DNA of 64,000 nucleotides. Origin: Lutjanus erythropterus (taxonomy: Eukaryota > Chordata > Actinopteri > Lutjaniformes > Lutjanidae). Shown piece after piece: positions 33,472-48,200 of this stretch (positions are counted from its first letter, which is position 1; every line of letters starts with the position of its first letter). A model generated the notes under the pieces. It ran no database searches, had not been told where the DNA came from, and worked only from the letters and a program-made list of their open reading frames with translations. Position numbers and translations under genes: made by a program. The DNA lies in assembly GCA_020091685.1 (NCBI GenBank), contig CM034610.1, positions 11,468,746 through 11,532,745 of the forward strand, in the 5' to 3' direction.

Positions 33472-34119
33472 ACGCTTTTTTTTTTTTCCAGCTGAGCCCA
33501 CACAGCTGCCCTCGGCCTTGTACAGTGTTATGCAACCTGTATTTGCAGCTGATTATAAGATAATGTGGTCCAGTATCTTATTGTAAATGTACTTTTGTAT
33601 CACTGTAAACAATTACCATTCATGCTTATTCTCATGTGACTCATTATTTTCCATTATTATTTTCTTGTTGTACTGTACTTCTCTTTACAAAGCATTACAT
33701 TCAGCAGAAGGTCACAGAAGAGCTCAGGTGGGCTAAAATATATGCAATTACTGTCCAAATGGAAAAGCTGTGTCACAGCTGGGTGAGGGTCCTGTGGTGT
33801 GTCAGGCATGTAGGTGTAACAGTGACATAGGACCTGATGTACATGGCACTGGAGACAAGTGGACTCGTTCACAGAGGTTTGACTATGAACCCCCAACAAA
33901 GAAGGAAAGAGGGAAATTAATTTGAGTAAAACTAATCATCCTAAGAGGTTGTTCAAGGATACGTCAACTGAAATGAAAGCTCAGTCCTCTTCTAGTCGAG
34001 TCTGGACTCGACAGGCAGGAGGGATTGGTATACTTTGTATTGTTAGAGGCCCTCAAATGGATTATGTACTCTATGACTGTTTCCACATCCTTATAACAGC
34101 AGATCAGCTTTGATTATAC

Positions 34120-34300
34120 AAGCCCTAATTCTAAAAGTTTTCACTATGTAAAACAAATAAAAACAGAATGCAACTTTTTTGTAAAGAATTTCGTGTGTAT
34201 TCAATTGAATACAATACAAAGACAAGCTTGTTAATGTTCAAAATGATAAACTTAAGGCTTTTTTGTAAATATACAAAATTATAATTAATTTAATTTACTA
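34120..34300 (-). repeat. Short non-autonomous DNA transposon copy, inverted
   Basis: AAAACAAATAAAAACAGAATGC and TATTCAATTGAATACAATACAA are the reverse complement of the family at 16330-16560. Confidence 0.6.
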
Positions 34301-35829
34301 TTGTGTAAAAGGGTACTGTTAATTAGGAAGTGGTTGAATGCTAACATTAGCTCTTGTCTCACAGTGGCTAATGGGTTAGGTCCAATGTCCCAGCAGATTT
34401 TCATTATAAATTGTCTTTTCAGTCGTTGATCAATTGGGAAGCAGTGAAACGATAATGATTTGTAAACTTCTCCATGTGATATGATCTGGAACACAGCAGT
34501 TCAAAATTTAAGCTTCCCACTCTGAGTGTGACCTCAGTGGAAAATGACCACCGAGTGAATATGGTGAATTACAAACTAGATAAAGCCTCGGGGCCTCGGA
34601 AGACTCTGGAGTCACTCTGTTGCAATTAGTTTGTGGTAATTTAATGAACTGAAAATTTGGTTAATACTCCATGCACCACTAAAGCACATAAACCTACATA
34701 ATAAGGGCCCTAAGGCGGCACCCCATCACCTGGGGCAGCAGCTTTACCTGCAGCAGGGGAGGTGAAATGACAACACATGCAACCTAATAATCACACAGTC
34801 AAATCTGTCAGTTAAAAGAGGTTAAAAAGAAGAAGAGGAGGGAAACATGTCAGTCCATGGAGTTTGATTTCACCATGTGGGTCCATACAGTGATGATGTT
34901 GCAAACTGATGAACGACTTACCTGTCAGTCTGATCTAAAAGGTGTGAAAGCACCCTCATAAGTTTGGTCTTGACTCCTATAGTCCTGGTAGAAATGTGAC
35001 AATAAACAAACAAACCATAACCAGACACACAAATCTATTTTATATATTTATGTTCGTAAAGAAAGAAGAAATTTAGAAAAACAGAACATAGGGACAAATG
35101 CAAAAGAGCTTGAATGAATCTATTAGTACTGCTACCCTGTACATGAGTCTTAGTTACAGTCTTGTACCTACAGGTAACAACTAGAAACCCAATCATCTTG
35201 TCTGCTAATAAACATCCTCAGACAGGAGTACCATGCTAATGACTTGAGGAGGTGAAAAGGTGACCTCACTCGCAACGGTGACCATGCCTGTCTCAAATGG
35301 CACGCTGACTCATTGTACTTTTTAGACAGTGTCAATGTACACCTGTATTATCACTCTGTTGCCTGGCTGTCAATGATGCAATTCTCAACATGCTATATCC
35401 ATGTCACAAGTCTGTCTACTTCCTGTCAACTCTACAGTAACATTACCTTTACCCACAAACAGTGATTTTTCATCCTTAAGTTAGTTATTACTTTTCACAG
35501 TTAGCTTAGTACACATTGTTAATAGTATTTACTGTTTAGCTAATTAATGTTGCTAGCAGCTAATGCACTGAGGTGATCAAAATGCTCAAAAACACAAACA
35601 AATGGTAAACTGTTGACAAAATATACCAAGCTAACTAACTCAAAGATGAAGTATCATTAAGTTTGGAGGCGAAAATGAAGTTTTAACGTTTACAAGAGGT
35701 AAATGCGTCACACTATGTTGTGCAAGTAGAAAATAAGTGTAAGGAGTGGCAGAAAGGCTGGGAAGATAAAGATAAGGACAAAGAGGATGTCATCATAAGA
35801 CAGAGTTGTACATCATAAATCTACATGTC

Positions 35830-35835
35830 TTTATT
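35830..35835 (-). terminator. fscn2: Likely fscn2 poly(A) signal (AATAAA)
   Basis: Canonical signal on the minus strand about 370 bases beyond the fscn2 stop codon. Confidence 0.45.
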
Positions 35836-36204
35836 GAAAGGAAGATATTTTCAATTTGGAGTTTAGCTTCAGACAGTATTAAATCTTGCAGCAAATGCTC
35901 ATTGGAAAAAAACTAAAAGAACAACACAAAAACTCTAATGTTCTAATTTTACTGTTTTTGAGATCAATCACTGACTCAAAACACTGTTCACTTCATTGAG
36001 ACGTCTCTTGGCTGATGTCAGGTCCTCTTCTTGCAGTTTTTCGCCCATATGAGTCAGTTATCTCTGTGACCTGACCTCTTTGTAACAGCAAGGAGGGAAA
36101 AAAAAAAGTGGGATGGTATCAGTACAACTGATGAGTAACTGTCTTTCACCTCAAAAAGCCACAGAGTTTAACTCAGCAGTGAGAGGAGTCAGGTCAGGTT
36201 AGGA

Positions 36205-36410
36205 CTAATACTCCCACAGGGCCGAGCTGCTCAGGCTGAGTCCGTCTCCCTTCAGCGTCCCTCCCTGGTCTCCACGCAGGTATTTGCCGTTCCTGCCACG
36301 GATGGCGAGGCGACCGTGCTCAAGGAGCTCCAGAGAGAAATCCTCAGCGACCTCACCGTCTGAGCACACAAGCCCAGCGCTGTTCACGTACCAGAACCGG
36401 CCATCCACGC
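36205..36410 (-). CDS. fscn2: fscn2 exon 6 (stop codon)
   Basis: [19 protein letters not shown] to SSALWEY TAG, the last part of the fourth trefoil. Confidence 0.96.
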
Positions 36411-39400
36411 CTGCAGGATTCAAACGGTAGACACACAAAGTCAGGCAGAGACTTGATAATAATCCATCCAATTTCTCAATCATCTGGTGACCAAGTAACA
36501 TGCTGCACTTGATGTTTTTCAATGCACAACACAGATTTGTTTGGGAGCAAAAAAGAGGCCAATCAGCCTTGTCTGAGAGGGCTTATCCTGACCTTTAATA
36601 TGGTAGGCCCCGTTACTACTGAACTGCAGGGTGAAGATGTCATAGACCGATCTGCTGGCGTCCAGTGTGTTGGAGTTCCTGTGGTGGCAGATGAATCCGT
36701 TCTCTCCTCTCAGGATCAGCATGGGTCGGTTGATCAGTTTCAAAGTGAGCTGCTCGTCCTCACCTGACAAAAGGTTGCAGCAAAATCATGGAGACTCATC
36801 AGAGGGAGCGTGTGAGAAGTCAGGGGCAGGGTGTGAGAGACGTGTACATTAATTGAGAGAAAGGAGGACGAGGACAAAATCTAAAATGTTATCTCACCTG
36901 TGGAATCACTGACAGCGAGCAGCTGGCCATTCTTCTTGGTGCAGATGTATTTTCCATTGTTAGCTTTTAGTGCCACCTTGTGGCCGAGCCACTCCACTGA
37001 AAACATGGTGTTTGCTGACCTGCAGTTGGGCGTCACAGGAGAGAAAATGAGTTTCTTTGCCTGTAAGTGGCCTTGGAAATATTATTATTACATGTTGAAT
37101 GCACATGCAAGACTAAGAAAGATAAGAGAGACTGAAGTGTCTATAAAATCAGAGTTGCCAAGGTACATTTAGGGGGTTGAGATGTTTACGATGTACTCAA
37201 ACTAGTGGATTATCACCTAACTATCCCAAATTCTTTAGATTTTAGTCACCAGTCACTTTTCTTCTTGTGTGCTGTAATAAAAGAGTAATAAAAGTGCATT
37301 GGTCAGTGGCTCCCAACCTTTATCCTTAGGGGACCTCTTTGCTAAGATTAAGTAAACTGAAGACCCCTGATTTAGTGACATATTTTATGGATATTTCATA
37401 TTAGATTCAATGTATAACAATAACAGTAAAGAACAACTACTAAACTGTACAATTAACCCAAATAGTGAACACAGTAACTGCAGGAAGTTAGTGTAAAATT
37501 AGCGATTTGAATTTTGAGCAGATTATTTCATGTGGATATTGCATCAGAGATGAGTTTTCCTGATATCGTGGGATCCCAGCAATTGCATCATGAAATTCAT
37601 TTTATATTTTACGAAGCATTCATGTATTTATAACTTGTAAACTCAGAGGTCAAAGTTTATGTGGACTGGTGGAGAGCTGCATTTAATTACAGGGGAACTT
37701 TTGTGTTTATTATGACGTTAAAAAAAAGAATCCCCCAAGTTTTAGCCAAAGACTGTAACAGTACAGAACAAGTCCTCTTGTAAAACCACATCTGTGATAC
37801 ACAATGCACAACTAACACATAAAATTGATGATGTATTGATTTTCACTCTGTGTGACTGATTGGAGAGCGTTCACTCACACTTCAGTGGCAGTGCTCTGGA
37901 TGCCTCCGTGGGCCACCAGAGCCCAGTAGTTCCCTTGGCTGGTGCGGAACGTACACTTCTTGGTCTCCTTGTCAATCTCCATCTGAAAAGTCTCCATGTC
38001 TGTCTCATCTTCCTGATTGGCTGCAAGGCTTACTCCTGCGAGGGGCACAACAAGCACGTCATGCCATTATTACTTAAGCATGAGAAAAACGTGAGACATA
38101 TTTTGTGTCCATTCACAATTTTATTAATGCTTACTTTCCATTTTATCACAACAATTATGACTTGCATGAGGGGATAACTTAAAGTGTTGAGCAATATACT
38201 TAAAGGGACAGTTCGCCCCAAAATAATTATTTATCCTCTTACTTGCAGTGCAGCATCTGTATAGATTATTTTGGTGTGAGTTGTTCAGTTTTGAAGATAT
38301 TTAGTTTCTCTTCAGTATAATGCATTTAGATGGCAGCTGGCTTGTGGTGTTCAATGCACCAAAACAAAACAAAACAAAAAAAACCCCTGAAAACTCAACA
38401 GCAATGTCTTTTTGCAGAAATCATGACCTGGTTACTCAAGATAGTTTCATATGTTTTCTTTCTACCAAACTACACCTGACAACTGAATCACTGTGCTAGC
38501 TAGCTCAGTGGTGTTACAGCTCAGAAGATGGTTTAAATGTTTTAATGTCTCACTCCTAACTTTTTAAATACGTTTTGTCACTGCTCCTCATGGGCTCATA
38601 CGGATGTACATAGTACCCATTAGTGGCTGATAGACATGCAGCAGGCTTTCAATTAACTTCAGTGTGAACCCATCCATGGCTGTATGAGACACACCAGGCT
38701 TTCAAAGTAGTATGAATGGGGAGAAAGTCTGCTTATGGATGCGAAAACCAAACCATTAATAAAAGTTGTAAGGCGCATGACGTTAGGCGTGTCAAGTGAC
38801 TTTCATCACATGACCTTCATTTTGGTTCCTAAACCTACCCAAACCACAACTGTTTCAGGATGTTAACCACAAGACCCTCTGATATCGTCTGATACAGCTG
38901 CCAAAGGGTACCTTGTGCACCTGTATGAGATGCATAGGGGCAGTGTAAAAACATCTGTATCTGACGAGGTAGGAATGAGACTTGGCTGCTTGTCTGTGAG
39001 CGGATATGTTTCTTTCTGCTCAGTGATACGGTGTACTTCAACAGAAAGAAAGTAGTTCCCACATGAAACTGCTCACGACAAGGCCTGTGAATCATTTTGA
39101 GTACCTGGGTCATGATTTCTGGAAAGAGACGTTGCTGTTGATTTTTTTCTTTTTTCTTCTTTTGAGGGGTACTTTGAGCACGACGAGCTGAATGCCATCT
39201 AGTTCCATTATATTTGAGAGAAGGTAGATCTGTATGGCTGATATCTCCAAAATTTGGCAACTCACACAGAAAAAATCTAGATTGATAAAAAGCACTGCAG
39301 GCAGGAGGAAAGTATGTATTTTGATTTTGAGATGAACTGTCCCTTTAAGGCAGCATCAAAATGTGTGTTCATAAAATACACCTGATTGTGCTGAATATGT

Positions 39401-42400
39401 TTAAATCAAGTGAAATAAACAAATTCATCCACAGACCTATTTAGTTTTCCTCTCTGGATTCTCAGTGGCAAGTCGAAAACAAAACAGTTTGGGAAAACAG
39501 CAACGTAGCAGCTTGCTAATCAGGTTGTATTGTCATGTTTAGCTTGGCTCAGCATGAAAGAGTTGGTAATCACGTCTGATCCCGGGATGTTAGGTTATTT
39601 TTAAGTGGTTCTGTCTTAAACCGATCTGACGTGCCAAACATATACCTTCCTGAGGGTACAAACATTCACTGATTGTGGTTCTGGATGCATTTATGTGCAG
39701 AATATACTGTAAATAAAATGACCACACTAAATGTATGCATGCAGGAAAATCTTACAGAGGCAAGCTGTCACACATTAAATGTGTAGAATGCATGTTCCTC
39801 GCAATAATATGTGTTATCAACTATGCAAAGATAACGCTGTCACACTCAATGTGTCAATTACATTGAGACTGCTTAACAAGCAAACAAACATCTCATAGAA
39901 ACCACTTAGAAACCAATTATTTCAGCAATTTTATTGCTAACACAAGAAGCAGCGCTGGTGTCAGACATTTGAGAAACACATATTAACATCCACCTTTTTC
40001 TGTTTTAATGACTTCCAGGTTCAGGAGCAAATAAGCAGTTTTACTGTTAACCTGGTCTTTATTTTACAAGTCCTTTTGTGATTAATATTTTCAGCTGTTA
40101 ACATGGCACAAAAGACAACAATTGTTTGTCACCACCCAGAGACAGATTGCAAAGAGCTAAATCCCAAATTAGATGCATCCCAGAATATCTCCAAATACAT
40201 TTTCTTAATCCTTTAACAACGCAGATCTGTGCGCCTCACCCCCCTCTTATCTCTCTCTGCTCTCTTCTCTGGTCATCCTTCTCCACCTTCCTCCCTTCCC
40301 CCATCTCTCCCTCCTTTACCACTGACCCCCTCCCTCATCGCCCACCTCCCACCACCCACCACCACCACCCCACCTCCGGCCCGGCCTATCTGCCCTCTTC
40401 TCAGCAGGGCTCTGATATAATCAGCTTTCAAGTGCTGCCCGTCCAATCCCTCAATCCCCTCAATAAAAGAATAAAGGAAAAACAGGAAAAGACCAGGATT
40501 TTATGGTCTACACTTAGCAGGATGTACAGATAATTACCAAGCCCTCTCAACCCTCCAGTTAAAGGAGCTATGAATGATCAAACATATGGAAAACAGGCTA
40601 CAAATGTAAATGCGCCAACAACCTGTATATTTTTATATCTTAAAGGATCCAGAGTATACAAATCACACTCTATTTGACACCAATGCTTTAATAAAAATTA
40701 AAAAATAATTTATTGACTAAAACCCCAAATGATTAGTCTGGTTAAATGGTAACTTGCATGTGACTGTGCTGAAGAGGTGCAGGAAAAATGAATTTCTGTC
40801 CTCAAAAACATCACTCAAGGCTTACAAAGTAAAAATACAGCAATGCTAAACAAGAGTCAAACTTAAACAGAGACGAGGCGTGCTAGTAGTTCTATGACTC
40901 TGCTGTTAAAGATTGAGTGTGTAGGATTTAGGATGAACTACTGCCAGAAGATGGCATAAATTCTCTAATAATAATAATAATACTCATAAGGATGTTTTCA
41001 TTAGTGTAAAATTAGCTGAAATCATTGTGTTTTCATTACCTTAGGATGAGCCCTTCTGAGTTCGGTAGCCCAGAACAGACAAACCAAACACAGGTTCTAG
41101 ATATGGAGTTTTGCGAGTTTTACGGCCACTGTAGCTTCTCCTACATGCTTGTATGGGGAGGGTGGGGTCTTTTAGGGTTAAAAGACCGTGAAAGACACAG
41201 ATCATGATGTGATCACTCTGTCATAAATAGTCGGCTGCTACACTATTAACTGTATAACCTGGGCTTGAATAGGCAGAGTTTTGCACTGAACTGAACATGG
41301 CAGCTTGAATAAACAACAGACTGAATGTACAACTGATGAGAAAACAATCAGAATACATATTCAGCATTGCAGTCCTATAAACTTTTGTGCATTTACTTAC
41401 TGTTGTACCTACTGAAGTGCAACGACTTGAATTAAGTCACTCATGACGACTGTAACATTTTGATTTTCAGCAACATATAGTTTAGTATGTTAGCTCCTTC
41501 TGTCTTTGCAGAATTTCATAGCAATCCATCCACCAGTTGCTAAGATATCTCAAACTGGATTAAAGTGGTGCACCAACTAACAGACCAACAATCCAAACTG
41601 ATTGCTGCTATTATTGATAAAAGCAACATACAACAAAGATATGGCCTGCATATCCTAAGTCAGTTCCACCCAACTTTCTCCTGCACTATGTGTTCTTAGG
41701 GCATCACACGTAATAAACCTGAGCTCACTATGATACGCTGCAACAAGTTTAAGGCTACTGAGGGATGCATGCACATAAATTACATCTGCATAATTCAACA
41801 CAGATTACACATATAGCACACGCACCAGTTTGAAAGATCTTGTTACAGCACAGTTTCATGGTGGAAAAAAACAATTTCAACTTAATTTTTATACTCTTTG
41901 TTCAGCCTTAGCTCACGGTTCATGACGGTGTAAATCCCATCTATTGTACGATTCTTTTGAGGCATTTTGTTTTAATTTGATATCTGACCGTAGATACAGG
42001 CTGGAGGAGGAAGAAAGGGGACGACATATGACAAAGATGTCATGGTTACTGAGCTACGGGGATGCTTTAATCACATCTTATACACCGCCTATAAACTAGA
42101 TATCATGAGGTCTTACAACTGGTTAAATTATCATTGATCTTAAGTGCATTTGAAGCATATATTTCTGCCCCTCCACTCTGCACTTATGCCTGGGGGCCCA
42201 TCACTCTCATTCTCTCTCATCCCGACTCAATGTCATGCTTTGTCTACCTATTCCATGTGTCCATTTCACACTAATTCAACCCAGAAATGATCCTCCGACA
42301 GGGCTCAGCTGGGACCTCACGGCAGCTATCTGATAGATGAGAGGCGAGGAGGCAGAGGAAGGAGAGAAGGATGGAGGAAGAAGTGAAAAGAAACAGAGAA

Positions 42401-45191
42401 CAGAGGGGGAGAGGGATTAGATATGCTGAAATCCAAGCCAGCAATCTGAGGATATCAATAGCTGTGTTGATGACCATCGTTGACACACCAGTTGGTCAAG
42501 CATACAAAATAAGATGTCATCATAGCCACGATCGCTGATAAACTACGCAGCGTTGCACAGTACACTCCTTGCAGACACATGGTAACATCAGCAGTGCCAC
42601 ATTTTGGATCAGACCCCAGATCCAGCTCCACTTTCTGGTGTTGTCCTACCTGCAGCCTGCAAGTGGAGCAAGCCTAACTAATCCATCAGCGATAGATGGC
42701 TCTGACATCTATTATTAATGGTAAGCTGATGCCACTATCCCCCTGTTCCTTATTTTCCTCCTTCTCCCAATCCTTCATCCTTCACCACTGCATTTTCTGC
42801 TGCTTTTTTATTTCAGTCCATTCATTTTTTTCCCCTCACTTACTGTATCTGTTCCTGGGCTGTCTGCACGCATGCATCATATGTGTATGCATGTATTTGT
42901 GTTCATGTGTTCACGTGTGGTAATGGAAAGTTTGTGGCTTTGGACTATCAGCTCTTTTTCACTTTCAGGGCAGAGTGGACCACTTAGACCAGAGGAACAC
43001 AGTGAGGTGATGAGAGACATGATGACAGATCTAAATGACATGCAACAACACACACACATGCACACGCACACAAACACACACGCACTGCAGGCAGTAAAGA
43101 ACAACTCAGTGCATACAGAAAATACTGTATCCCATTGCTGCGTACACTTTTGTATGTAAATTCGTGCTCTTCCTCATAACAGCTGACCCTCTTTTATTAC
43201 AAACCCATTTACTGCATTTGCGCTCACTTTAAAACAGACAGCCAACATACTGACTCCTCTGCACTAAATGGAGCAGAAACAAAGGTGCTAATTTATGTGT
43301 AAAGACAGGTGACATTAGGGAGGATGAAGAGGCCACCTGTCTCCACACATACTCCTATTGTCCTACAGTCCTTTGAGACTTGTACACTCCCTTCTCTGCT
43401 TTCTATTTCCCCTTCTTCTTTAATCATCATGTCAAAACCAGATGTAGAAGGTATCCATGTATATTTAGGACTGAAGAAGTTTGAGGTACTAGCATGAAAA
43501 TAGTTTTTATTTAGTACTTTTTGCACCTGGATTAATTTTCAAACCCAATTAAATCATGGTTTAAATTTAAATTATGTTGTATAAAACTAACCTAAAGCGA
43601 AGAAAGATTAAATTTAAGGTTTTTACTCTAAACCTGGGTTAAATTTAATTCAGTTGCACCAAAACTTTAAACTCCAATTTAAACTGTGATCCAATATTAA
43701 CTTTAAACTTACATTTGATTAATTTAAACTTTTAAAATGGATGCCTTTTTGATATGGTTTGAGCAAAATAATCAAGTTCCTCAAAGAAATTTAAGGGACA
43801 GACTCAACCCAACTGACATTTATTGAAAGTCTTTTCTTTCTTTCACTCCAGTCGATCCATTAAAACAGTCTGTCAGGTGGTGCCAGGCTATCTTTTCCCT
43901 GACGGTACTGCTGTTTGTTTTTTAATCTTATTATTTGGCCATATTTCTCCATTAATTCGACCAACAAGTTTTTCTCAAAGGAGGAGAAATTAGCAAAGGC
44001 TAACTAGGCTAACAAACTTTTAAGCTAACTACTAAGCAATGTAATGTTTTGTTACATTTTTAGCAAACTAGCAGCTTTTTGTGAGCTTTTTAGCTTGCTA
44101 GAAAACAATGCAACATTTTAAAAACTTTTTAGCTAGCTAGCAAACAATGTAAACTATTGTAACTTTTTAACTATCTAGTTAAATTTTGTTAGCTAGCAAA
44201 CATTCAAGATTTTATTACGTTTTTCACCAGCAAAAATGTAATGTTTGATAACTTTTTAGTTAGCTAGAAAAAAAAAATGCTTTGTGAAGGAATATAGAGC
44301 TGCCAAAGGCTTTTTCCCTGTCTATTATCAGCTACCTACTAGATCCCAACTGTACTCAAATATATTTTTTATTTTAATTTGGTTAAGTAAGCATCTCCAT
44401 ATTGCTTAAACTTGGATTTACTAAAGTGAGGTGTGCAATAGAGCTCTGCTTAATTTAAAATCTGTATTTACTCATTTTAAACCTAGTTTAACTAAACAAA
44501 TCTTAGATTAAATTCACCTTTGTTGGTGCAACCCAGTCTATTAATCAGTCTATTATTCTATTAATCTATCAATTTACCTTACATCTAATCTATAGATTTT
44601 CTCTTCAATGTTTGTTGCAAAACTACCCACTTTTCCATCCTCATTTCACCAGAGAAAATCAGCTAATGTCTTGTCTGGTACAAGCTTGACCACTTATACG
44701 AATAGTTCGACATTGCTGAACAGCTGTTATGTGTATATCAATAGCCAGTGATGTGAATGCAAGTTTCAGTATTTGGAAAAAGGGTAAGAATTTGATGTGA
44801 GTCATTCAAACTGCAAATGTCAAAGCAGCAAAAAACATGAGAAAAAAAATCTAACCCTATATCTTGTTTCATATGATGATGAAATGCAGCATATTGATGC
44901 TCTCTTTAACAGTTTGTTTCCTTGATTTTCAGCAGCACTGACTGAGGCTGGGGTTAGTGGGTTAGATTAGCAGGATAGAGCGGGACTCGGAGGGGCAGAA
45001 GCTTTGGCCCCAGGTGAGAGGCAGCTTGGGTTTCTGAAAGCAGACTCCCCCCTCGCCTTCCAGGAACAGGGGCCAACTTCATCAATAATTCAAAACACCA
45101 CCTCACCGCTTGCCGCAGCAGGACGGTATGGTTGTGTGTGGGCGAGTGTGTCGGAGAAAGATAAAGCTTTTGTTTGTGCAGAACAAGTGTA

Positions 45192-45230
<39 letters not shown>

Positions 45231-48200
45231 GGACAGTAACAGACGAATGTGAGCATGCTGCAAGTATTTCTGTCTGTGCATACATTTATACATGGATATA
45301 AACTGTATGTATGTTTTATCCAGCACTATATCTTTCCTTTCCTTCAACCAATCAGTTTACAGTGCTCCCAGCCGTTTGGTTTCCGCCTGAAGCTCCCACA
45401 GCTAACCAGGAACAATGAGCAGGGAGAGATTCAGTTACAGCACCCAGGGCTGAAGTAACTCAACCCTGCAGACAAGAATCTGCAGCCTGTGGATGGGTGT
45501 CATGGCCAAGTATGCTGACAAGCACTGTTGGTGTATGCTAATCCACCCCAAATCCAGTTTCAAATCAGACCAGCAAACCATTTCCACCATCAGCAACTGA
45601 ACACATGGCGAGTCGTTCTAGTGCACTTCTGATTCAATGAAACATGATCGTCACAATTACAATTTTTCTGATCAAAGAAATTCAACCTTGTTTTTGAGGG
45701 GGAAAAAAAACACAAATTTGAAGCCAATGTGGAGCAGGTGTAATCCATCAGCGTAGTGGTGTGGTGTCATGGCTGCAAGCTGATCAAATAACTCCAACAG
45801 CCCTGTCAAAAGGCCACAGAGTAAATACATAATACAGTATCAACAGAGCATTACTGTACAGCATATAGGTTACAAGCAGCTGTTTCAGTAAGCCTGGGGG
45901 GCAAAAATGGAGAGTGTTAACACCATTACCCAACAAAGCCAGGAGGTACATTTGAGAGGGAATGAAAAGATCACCATTTATGATAGATTATTTGGTGAAA
46001 CGTTTTATATTTGCTGTATTATATAACGGGATATCAGCCATTTCAGTAATACAACTCCTTCTCCCATGACATTAAAACTAATTCATGAGAAACGCACTGG
46101 AAACTGTTGAAAAATCTATTTCTGTAGTTAATTCCCAACATGGACGTACAATAAATCTGTTATTTGACCATATCACTCACTAGTGTAAGATTTAATACGG
46201 ACAGTGGACTAACCTCAATCAATTGTGGCCCTAAAAGAAATGACGTATTCGTCTCAGGTCTCCCAGATGAGGCTGATAGTCTCCCATATCAGCCTCATCT
46301 ATCTTGTATTCCTGGAAAGATGCGACTATCTAATGTGATATCGCTGCATGTTGATGTGCGGACTACATTACCCATAATTACCATGCATCTCTTATCAGTT
46401 GTCAATCATTAGAGAGCGACCTGTCCTCTTAACCATGCATATTCAGTGTGTCCACAAGTTAATGCACTTCCTGTGAATTGTAAGCTCAGTTTGCTGCGTA
46501 TCATTGCACAGTATGTACTGTATACAAGCTAGTAGTAGTAACTGTAGTAGTAGTAGTAGTATTTCTTGCCCCTCTGTTTCATTATGTATGTGTGTAGGTC
46601 AGTGTGTGTCAGCTAAAGGCTCATGTGACCACCTTCCAGGCACTTAAGGTCAGCCTTCCTTCATTTAATCAGACCTTTGGGATTCTGTGTAAGGGCACAT
46701 TCAGACCTAAAGGTCCAGGTCCTGAATTGAACCAGTGTGAGGATGATGCACTGTTTCAATTTTCCAAATGGTCTAGTTTGTCATCACAAAGGGCAAAACT
46801 CAAATGGTGCAGAAATTAGATATATGGTGGAAATGTTGTTCAATTTTGGCTGTACAGTCGGCAGGTAAAAGACACCAAACAGCCCAATTTCTACCTGGAT
46901 ATCATACATCAAGGAGCAGCATCAGGTTCAGTTAATGCGAGTGTTTATCTGGAGTGCATATCAGCAGACTTTAGAGGAAAGCACATATGAACATCTTGTA
47001 ATACAGCAGGTATTTATAATTTAACAATGCAAGCATTTCTCACTTTGTTTTAATCCAGTTTTGTCCCCTGCCGGTCCACATTTATCTACCAGTTCACCAG
47101 TCACCAATGAAATATCATACTATGGTAAACTTCTGTAACTGTTTTGAAAAAATTAACTGCTCCAGTGTGCATTTGACAGCAAGCCAGAGTTTGATGTTCC
47201 AGCATTTGCACCAACCAAAAATGAACCACACCCAGGGGGTCCACGCTCCAGCGTTTGGTTCAACCGGACTAAACAAGGAAGGAACCCACTCTAAGACTTG
47301 AGGGAATCTAGGAAGCTGCATTAGGTGCAGCTTTTGCATGCATGCAAGGCCGCTGATGTTTCTGTGTTTTCCTACCTTGTCTTATGGAGACGTATCGCCC
47401 ATTTGCTGCTATCAGAACCACCTGTGGGTGGCTCTCCTCTAGGTCAAACAGTTCATCTTTGCCTGGCTTGGAGCAGCGTCCAGACCTCAGGGTCCCTGTA
47501 GGCCCCATGGGAGACAAATACTTCCCCTCGCAGTCTTTAAAGGCCAGCTTGCCACACTTCAGCTCTAGCGTGTACGCTGTGGCCCGCCCACTCTCTGTCA
47601 AGAGTTTCCCATCATTGCTGAGGAAGCGGTTGTCGCAGGTCTTAAGGCAGTACTTCCCATCCAGGTAGACAAGGGTCAGGAGCGCCGCCACGCCCCAGGG
47701 AATGTTCACATCCACAGCAATTTCCCCATCCTCCATAGAGAGGTGGGCGTAACGCTTGCGGGCCACTGACAGGAGGTTGGCCTGTGGATGTAGAGCCAGG
47801 TGCACTGCCCACAGCTCGGCATCTGTGATTATCTGGGCGAAGCAGGACAAGTAGTCCCTGGAGCCACCAAAGAAGCGGAGGTGCTGCTCAGACTGCAGGG
47901 CCCAGCGACCATCTGACTGAGCCACAATGAGGTAGCGGCAGTCGGAATTTTGCCCATCGGCCTCGCAGGTGACTTTGCCGTCCTTGTCAGAGGCCAGGTA
48001 GCGTCCCAGGTGGCTGCGCAAGTAGATCACCTGGGTGTCTTGAGAGTCCTGTTCTAGAGTCCATATCTGCTTCTTCTTTAAGCTGGGTGCTGACGCATTC
48101 ACCTGAGAGAGAAGAAAATGGTCCAACAAAGAGCATGAAGGCTTTCCATCCAACAAACCTGACTAAAATTACTGTGCAGCTCTTTGACACCAACAATCAT

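Larger units (their letters stand above)
33472..36204. other. Gap between faap100 and fscn2 (tail to tail)
   Basis: No gene is seen. It contains both 3' ends. An inverted copy of the short Tc1-linked family lies at about 34120-34300. The AATAAA in that repeat (34156) could serve faap100 but is weak evidence. A minus-strand AATAAA at 35830 fits fscn2. The remainder shows nothing distinctive. Confidence 0.65.
38036..47375 (-). other. fscn2: fscn2 intron 2 (9.3 kb)
   Basis: No missed exon is needed: the phases on both sides fit. It holds the Kolobok-like element (38204-39344), a dispersed repeat (about 40905-41180), an old repeat block with an AGCTAGC array (about 43520-44545), a GA microsatellite (45195-45225), CA-rich runs near 43050 and a ZNF143-type motif (46362). 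About 40210-40400 is strongly pyrimidine-rich. The remainder shows nothing I recognise. Confidence 0.75.

Noticed and set aside
40126-40533. 135-codon open frame rich in proline, serine and histidine
   Set aside because: It is the translation of a pyrimidine-rich tract in an fscn2 intron, with no domain.
43985-44270. CRISPR-like array
   Set aside because: Units drift, there are no constant spacers, and the DNA is vertebrate. It is a degenerate tandem repeat.
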